64,000 bases of DNA. It comes from Eucommia ulmoides (lineage: Eukaryota > Streptophyta > Magnoliopsida > Garryales > Eucommiaceae). The DNA is taken from NCBI GenBank assembly GCA_016647705.1, contig CM028334.1:10635546-10699545 (forward strand), in the 5' to 3' direction. Under the pieces are notes generated by a model, which saw nothing but the letters and a program-made list of their open reading frames with translations, ran no database searches and was not told where the DNA came from. Position numbers and translations under genes: made by a program. This document shows, piece by piece, positions 60,822-64,000 of this stretch; positions within the stretch are counted from its first letter, which is position 1; every line of letters starts with the position of its first letter.

Positions 60822-60882
60822 TCCTCTTCAGACCCCGTAATAACGGGAGCCTTCGTGTATTGGACTGTCCTTTATAATTTGT
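60822..60882 (+). mobile_element. Au-like SINE 3' end
   Basis: 'gaccccgtaataacgggagc' plus 'cttcgtgtattggactgtccttt' matches the 3' end of the SINE at 40,174-40,337. The head is missing. Confidence 0.55.
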
Positions 60883-61058
60883 TTGGACCAATTTTTTAAT
60901 AAAATTTCAAAAATTGTTTCCAAAAACAAAACCAAACAGGCTCTGATGCATGAATTATCACAGTTGGTAAATTAACTAATTGAAAAATTGTACAATTTCT
61001 GAAATGAGGCTCTAAACAAAAGCCACTTATCAATAAATATTTGACTTGTTTGAACCAG

Positions 61059-61310
61059 GTCGGAGAGGTCGGCGAGCTATCGGAGATCTTCCAGTGGAAG
61101 GGAGAAGTCGAGAGAGGGCTACCGAACTGGAGCTTCGACGACAAAGAACATCTGGAGGAAGAACTGTCAGATGTTCTTCTTTATCTGATTCAGTTGGCTG
61201 ATGTTTGCGGTCTTGATTTAGGGCAAGCAGCTCTTACTAAGATACTGAAGAATGCTAAGAAATACCCTGTTCTTGTTCTTGATTCAAACACTGCTTCAAA
61301 CTTTAACTAG
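61059..61310 (+). CDS. dCTP pyrophosphatase-like (MazG fold), exon 2
   Basis: Exon 2 encodes residues 41-123 and the stop. It starts VGEVGELSEIFQWKGEVERG and contains both halves of the metal-binding motif: E43-x2-E46 in GEVGE and E75-x2-D78 in EELSDVLLYL. These four acidic residues hold Mg2+ in MazG-type pyrophosphatases, so the enzyme looks competent. A short tail (KNAKKYPVLVLDSNTASNFN) follows the last helix. The acceptor AG at 61,057-61,058 joins exon 1 without changing frame (LLLAL|VGEVGE). No organelle targeting signal is seen, so a cytosolic or nuclear place is likely. Confidence 0.9.
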   Translation, partial: VGEVGELSEIFQWKGEVERGLPNWSFDDKEHLEEELSDVLLYLIQLADVCGLDLGQAALTKILKNAKKYPVLVLDSNTASNFN

Positions 61311-61718
61311 TAAAACAGTATAACTACATATGCATTGAATGCTTGTACTACAACTACTCAATGCCTTTCGTTTCACTTTTTTGGTCCCTCTATATATAGA
61401 AATATGTGTACTGAGATATGGTTTTAAATGTGGAGACACGAAATCTCCACTGCATGTCTGCAACCTCTCCCATGGCTAAGTTTTTTTTTTTTTAGTCTCT
61501 TTCTCATGTTTTTTTTTTTTTTTTATATTAATTATTATCATTTTCGAATTTCAACTTTGTTCGATTTCTTTCTCGATCTTCAAACGAGGAGTGAACTGCG
61601 CTTATTTTTGTTTTTTTTGAGGATAAATAAACAATTTTGACGTGGTTGTGTGCGGGCTTATGGATTATAGTGTTTGCTAAAACGGGTCAGCCCACGTGAC
61701 ATATCACAACATGATAAG

Positions 61719-61999
61719 TGTTGAAACTCACATCGTCTTAATTTATGAGGCTTTCTAAATATACTCTACTTGACACCACATAGTTCTCGATTGAACCTCC
61801 TAATATAATAATATATGTATATGGGTATTGGTTTACTAGGTTAAACCTTAATCTCACTAGGAAAATCCTAGTCACTGCCTATATATAGACCATTCTATAT
61901 ATAGACCATTTGTGCATCTTTGTAACATTTTACATTTTATATATATCAATACAATCGTCTCATATTCTCTCTTAATATTCCGCCTCAGAATTATTCTAA
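61719..61999 (+). repeat. Probable 5' LTR of copia-4
   Basis: Starts TGTTGAAACTCACATCGTCT, a common copia LTR opening. It has a TATA-like 'cctatatatagacc' at about 61,879 and ends before a decayed tRNA-Met primer site, taatatcaaaagc (62,002-62,014). Confidence 0.6.
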
Positions 62000-62039
62000 A
62001 ATAATATCAAAAGCTAATTTTTCCTAGTCCTATTCTTAC

Positions 62040-63964
62040 TAAAATTTCACAACTTTTTTTTTGAATCACCGCTCGTTCCCTCCAATACATTCTATCACAA
62101 GAGCAATACCGAATCAACCACCACCCTCTGCCATGTTTTGAAACAACGAGTCCAACACTACCGGAGAGCAACCCAACCAAGATTTTACGTGCCCCTACGT
62201 GCCTCCAGATTACTCTACGTCGTCGTCACTATTTTGGAATTCTTCTACAACAACCGTTGCTCCTAAAACAACACTACATACACCACCATCTTAGTCTTTC
62301 TAATACGAAACTGTCGCCGCCAAAATCACTGCCAAAGGACCACCAATGCGCCATCACATGCCAACGGAGATTCGACATCTCCGGAGTGAGTTGCTCATTT
62401 GCTTCACAACTAAAAGCTCAATCATAGCCACGCATCGCCATGTCAGCAATGTAACGTTGCCACCTCATCACCATGTCATAGCCACGTTGACGTCATCTTA
62501 CACATCAGCAAAACAATGCCATGTTATCGCCATGCCCCCTGTCTGTACTGCCACGTCATCAACCACATTAGTACATTGCACATCAGTTTCCATATTACTC
62601 TAGCAAGCCTGTTGGCCTGCCATGTCATCGCCTATCTCAGTTTCCATGTTAGCATATCGTTCCCCCGTTAGTAGCAACTCAGCTATCCAGTCAATGACAT
62701 TTGTTGCTACTCCAGCGCCTTGTCTACCACCTCAACCTTGGTTAACTTTGCTTTTAAACGGTTCACTACTGGTTCATGATTGTTTCTTTTGGCTTGTTCA
62801 CCATTTTTTTTTACCGGTTCTTAAATATCTAAAATCAATTCCTGGCTAATTTATGTGCTCTGAATCTATCATGGCCTCAGTTTATTCAAATTTGTATCAT
62901 AAAACATATTTTTCATTTTATTGTTGATTCAATTCATCATGGTATTTTGACCAATTCATGGGATCATCAATTGGTTCTTTACAATTTTAGGCTGGATCCT
63001 AGTTAATTTTAGCATTTTGAATCCATTCGTGGCCTCTGTTTTTTTTTTTTTAGATTCACATCATACAACATATTTTCTTGTATATTGTTGATCCGATTCA
63101 ACGACGATGTCTAAGGGTTGTCCTTCACCGGCCATTCTTGCTACCAATAAGAATTTTAGTCTACCCTCCACCGTTATTTCTATCTCTATTAAGGATTGGG
63201 CTTCCATCTTCCAACATTTTCTCTCTACTTTAGGTACAAACTTTTCCCCAACCCTTTTACTTACTATAGGTTCTTCTTGCTTCTTTGATTACCTTTTGTA
63301 ATCATATGACTTTTGATCCTAGCATCTTCTTATCCAAACTATTTACTGTGAATACTCTTACCATTCTTACTACTGATGGTTCTCATATGCGTGTTAGTCA
63401 TACCGGTTAGATTTTTACTTTACATATTTCTATTATTGACACGTATTAATCTCAATACTCACTTTAAATCTTTTATTTGTTAGGAAACTCTATGAATTGG
63501 GACTTGAAGTAATATTTTCTACTAGTAGTTGTCATGTGCAGGATCCTCGAACAAGGCAAACTCTGTATTGGTCAAAAAATTGGATGTCTATTTAAGCCCA
63601 ATGGTTTGTACCTTCCATCTCAATCCCCACCAACACAACCCCATGTCCCTTTTTCAACTTATGCAACCTCACCATCATTATTATTGTCATCATCATCGTC
63701 ATCACTATCACCATCCTCATTTATACCACCACCACTACAATCACCATCCTCATCACCATCACTTGATTCTTCTTTACCATCATCATCCTTATCATTATCA
63801 CCATCACATCCATCATTCTTTTTATCACCACCACCACCTGATTCATTTTTTCCCAGCCTTTGGTATTTCTGGTTAGGTCATGCATCCATCAGAGGTATCT
63901 GTACTTTAGCCTCTAGTGGAAAATTAGGCTCTATCACTATTGAGCATATCGATTGTCCTCCATG
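62040..63964 (+). pseudogene. Copia-4 gag to GAG-pre-integrase remnant, continues off the window
   Basis: The part to about 63,100 has no recognisable domain. From 63,107, pieces in several frames give TLGTNFSPTLL, then CNHMTFDPS (the protease-side segment), ELGLEVIFS, QDPRTRQTL and finally LWYFWLGHASI, LASSGKLGSI and HIDCPPC, the GAG-pre-integrase zinc region of copia. Between LYLP and the LGH motif lies a very Ser/Pro-rich linker (63,618-63,850) written in TCA/CCA-type triplet repeats. Stops and frameshifts throughout. The integrase would follow to the right. Confidence 0.7.
63675..63840. repeat. CAT/CAC trinucleotide-rich tract
   Basis: Imperfect (CAT)n and (CAC)n triplets. In one frame they encode poly-His/Tyr, in another poly-Ser/Pro. 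The Ser/Pro frame is the copia linker, so the His-rich ORF (63,529-63,876) is an artefact. Confidence 0.85.
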
Positions 63965-64000
63965 TTAACAAACTAAATAACACGCCTTACCTTTTTCTAC

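Larger units (their letters stand above)
58683..61058 (+). other. Intron of the pyrophosphatase gene
   Basis: A 2,376-bp GT-AG intron (acceptor tttgaaccag|gtcgg). It is AT-rich, with long T runs, a CA/TA microsatellite (60,370-60,404), a candidate MITE (58,813-59,156) and a SINE 3' end (about 60,822-60,882). ORFs inside are not exons. Confidence 0.8.

Noticed and set aside
60658-60840. 60-aa ORF in the pyrophosphatase intron as a possible exon
   Set aside because: It shows no MazG-family similarity, lacks good splice sites, and the frame from exon 1 joins exon 2 directly.
63529-63876. His-rich ORF, possibly a metal-binding protein
   Set aside because: It is another frame of a triplet-repeat tract inside a copia Ser/Pro linker, flanked by copia motifs in the neighbouring frames.
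1-64000. A novel multi-gene system such as a defence island or biosynthetic cluster
   Set aside because: Only two intact cellular genes are present, functionally unrelated and 20 kb apart; everything else that can be identified is transposon-derived.

Overview
The window is eukaryotic nuclear DNA, most likely from a eudicot. It is AT-rich, carries plant-type Ty1/copia and Ty3/gypsy LTR retrotransposons, Harbinger, Mutator and hAT type DNA elements and Au-like SINEs, and holds two genes with clear plant relatives. I see no bacterial gene organisation, no CRISPR array, no rRNA and no credible tRNA gene.

Positions 1-34,511 are a nest of LTR retrotransposons. A degenerate copia element (copia-1, plus strand, about 1,342-13,166) is interrupted by a Harbinger-type element (2,844-4,028, target duplication TAA) and by a complete non-autonomous gypsy-type element on the minus strand (4,113-11,358, target duplication GGTTA). 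A Mutator-like element follows (13,988-16,202, 10-bp duplication). Next, a SIRE-like copia LTR (about 16,790-18,650 and 34,125-34,511) appears to have been split by a second copia element (copia-2). Copia-2 itself carries a 2.9-kb solo LTR (19,131-22,075, duplication ATGTC) and two opposed copies of one gypsy-type family (22,669-25,352 plus; 25,353-30,391 minus). Most junctions are supported by target duplications or by reading frames that rejoin on both sides.

Positions 34,512-64,000 are a gene-bearing stretch. An intronless pentatricopeptide-repeat (PPR) gene, probably mitochondrial, lies at 35,298-37,925. A two-exon MazG-fold dCTP pyrophosphatase-like gene spans 58,563-61,310 with a 2.4-kb intron. 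Around them are SINE copies, Tourist-like MITEs, a truncated hAT element, a decayed Ulp1-type (C48) protease gene of the kind carried by plant transposons (48.4-52.0 kb), SIRE-like LTRs with a gag remnant (52.4-56.6 kb), and the start of another copia element running off the right edge.

The two cellular genes are unrelated in function and are simply neighbours. I found no convincing new multi-gene system. The most unusual signal is a set of short GC-rich palindromes with conserved arms and changing centres, clustered inside LTRs of families that otherwise look different.
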